A stretch of 64,000 nt of DNA, from contig NZ_CP129964.1 of assembly GCF_030503675.1 (NCBI RefSeq), forward strand, positions 930,001 to 994,000. The letters run 5' to 3'. The notes below the pieces were generated by a model. It saw nothing but the letters and a program-made list of their open reading frames with translations. It did no database searches and had not been told where the DNA came from. Position 1 is the stretch's first letter, and each line of letters starts with the position of its first letter. A program made the translations under genes and the position numbers. Shown here one piece after another: positions 63,731 to 64,000 of the stretch. The stretch comes from Lutimonas zeaxanthinifaciens. Lineage in GTDB: Bacteria; Bacteroidota; Bacteroidia; Flavobacteriales; Flavobacteriaceae.

Positions 63731-64000
63731 ATGAAAAACCTTATCGTTGCCAGTACTTCTACATTACACGGAAGTTCTTTTCTAGAATATTTACTACCTG
63801 AGCTAAAAGACCATTTTCAACAAATAAAAACCTTGTTGTTTGTTCCCTTCGCTCGTCCTGGTGGCATAAGCCATGACGCCTATACCAATCATGTCAGGGA
63901 AGGTTTGAAAGCTTTAAAAATAGAAGTAAAGGGCCTTCATGAATTTAAAGACCAGGCCAGGGCAGTGGAGGAGGCTGAAGGGGTTTTTACAGGAGGAGGA
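63731..64000 (+). CDS. pepE: Dipeptidase E (peptidase S51), N-terminal part truncated by window edge
   Basis: ATG 63731 opens a frame that runs off the window after 90 codons: MKNLIVASTSTLHGSSFLEY begins a first strand-helix typical of S51 peptidases, LLFVPFARPGGISHDAYT near 36-53 corresponds to the FIPYA segment, and FTGGG at 86-90 begins the GGGNT motif. PepE is a cytosolic serine peptidase that cleaves Asp-X dipeptides; its nucleophile Ser and the rest of the fold lie outside the window. Confidence 0.88.
   Translation, partial: MKNLIVASTSTLHGSSFLEYLLPELKDHFQQIKTLLFVPFARPGGISHDAYTNHVREGLKALKIEVKGLHEFKDQARAVEEAEGVFTGGG

Overview
The window reads as a chromosomal segment of a gliding or gliding-derived marine-type Flavobacteriia (Bacteroidota). 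The reasons are gldF/gldG, several proteins with type IX secretion (T9SS) sorting domains, lipoproteins and families typical of the group (DUF2911, DUF6702, CtlX), Bacteroidota promoters of the TTG-N(17-23)-TAnnTTTG type, and AT-rich spacers. No tRNA, rRNA, CRISPR array, transposase or phage gene was seen.

Layout. 1-6.6 kb is core metabolism: the end of carA, eno, gltA, a DDAH/arginine-deiminase-fold pair (the second CtlX-like) and a lipoprotein. 6.6-36.1 kb is a strongly AT-rich surface-polysaccharide locus. It opens with two long, paralogous, T9SS-exported pectate-lyase-like beta-helix proteins on the minus strand. Between them lies a WecA/TagO-type initiating glycosyl-1-phosphate transferase on the plus strand. 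After a gene-free 0.75 kb comes a tightly packed plus-strand operon of about 17 kb: acyl carrier protein, asparagine-synthase-like amidotransferase, NAD-synthase-like enzyme, AMP-forming acyl ligase, SGNH-like lipoprotein, GNAT protein, MurJ/Wzx-like flippase, three GT4 glycosyltransferases, a hexapeptide acyltransferase, a Wzy-like polymerase, an SDR epimerase and a Wzc-like tyrosine kinase. A membrane acyltransferase and a minus-strand protein with a GINT1-like domain close the locus. 36.5-41.6 kb is a giant secreted repeat protein with a type C T9SS signal.

41.6-64 kb is again mostly housekeeping: two paralogous secreted proteins of unknown function, dnaN, a PIG-L deacetylase with a putative 37-residue membrane protein and a sodium:solute symporter, two DUF2911 proteins, gldF/gldG, a SAM hydrolase with an ABM-domain protein, phoH, purC, a trans-sulfuration PLP enzyme divergent from an Lrp/AsnC regulator, YceI, an M1 peptidase with a DUF6702 protein, an AlkA-type glycosylase, a carboxypeptidase-regulatory-domain protein and the start of pepE.

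The most interesting biology is in the polysaccharide locus. A four-gene ACP / amidotransferase / NadE-like / AMP-ligase cassette looks like a pathway that makes and attaches an unusual acyl or amide substituent on the glycan. The two lyase-like proteins carry apparently identical 432-bp tandem repeats in direct orientation on either side of the initiating transferase, which could let the locus rearrange.
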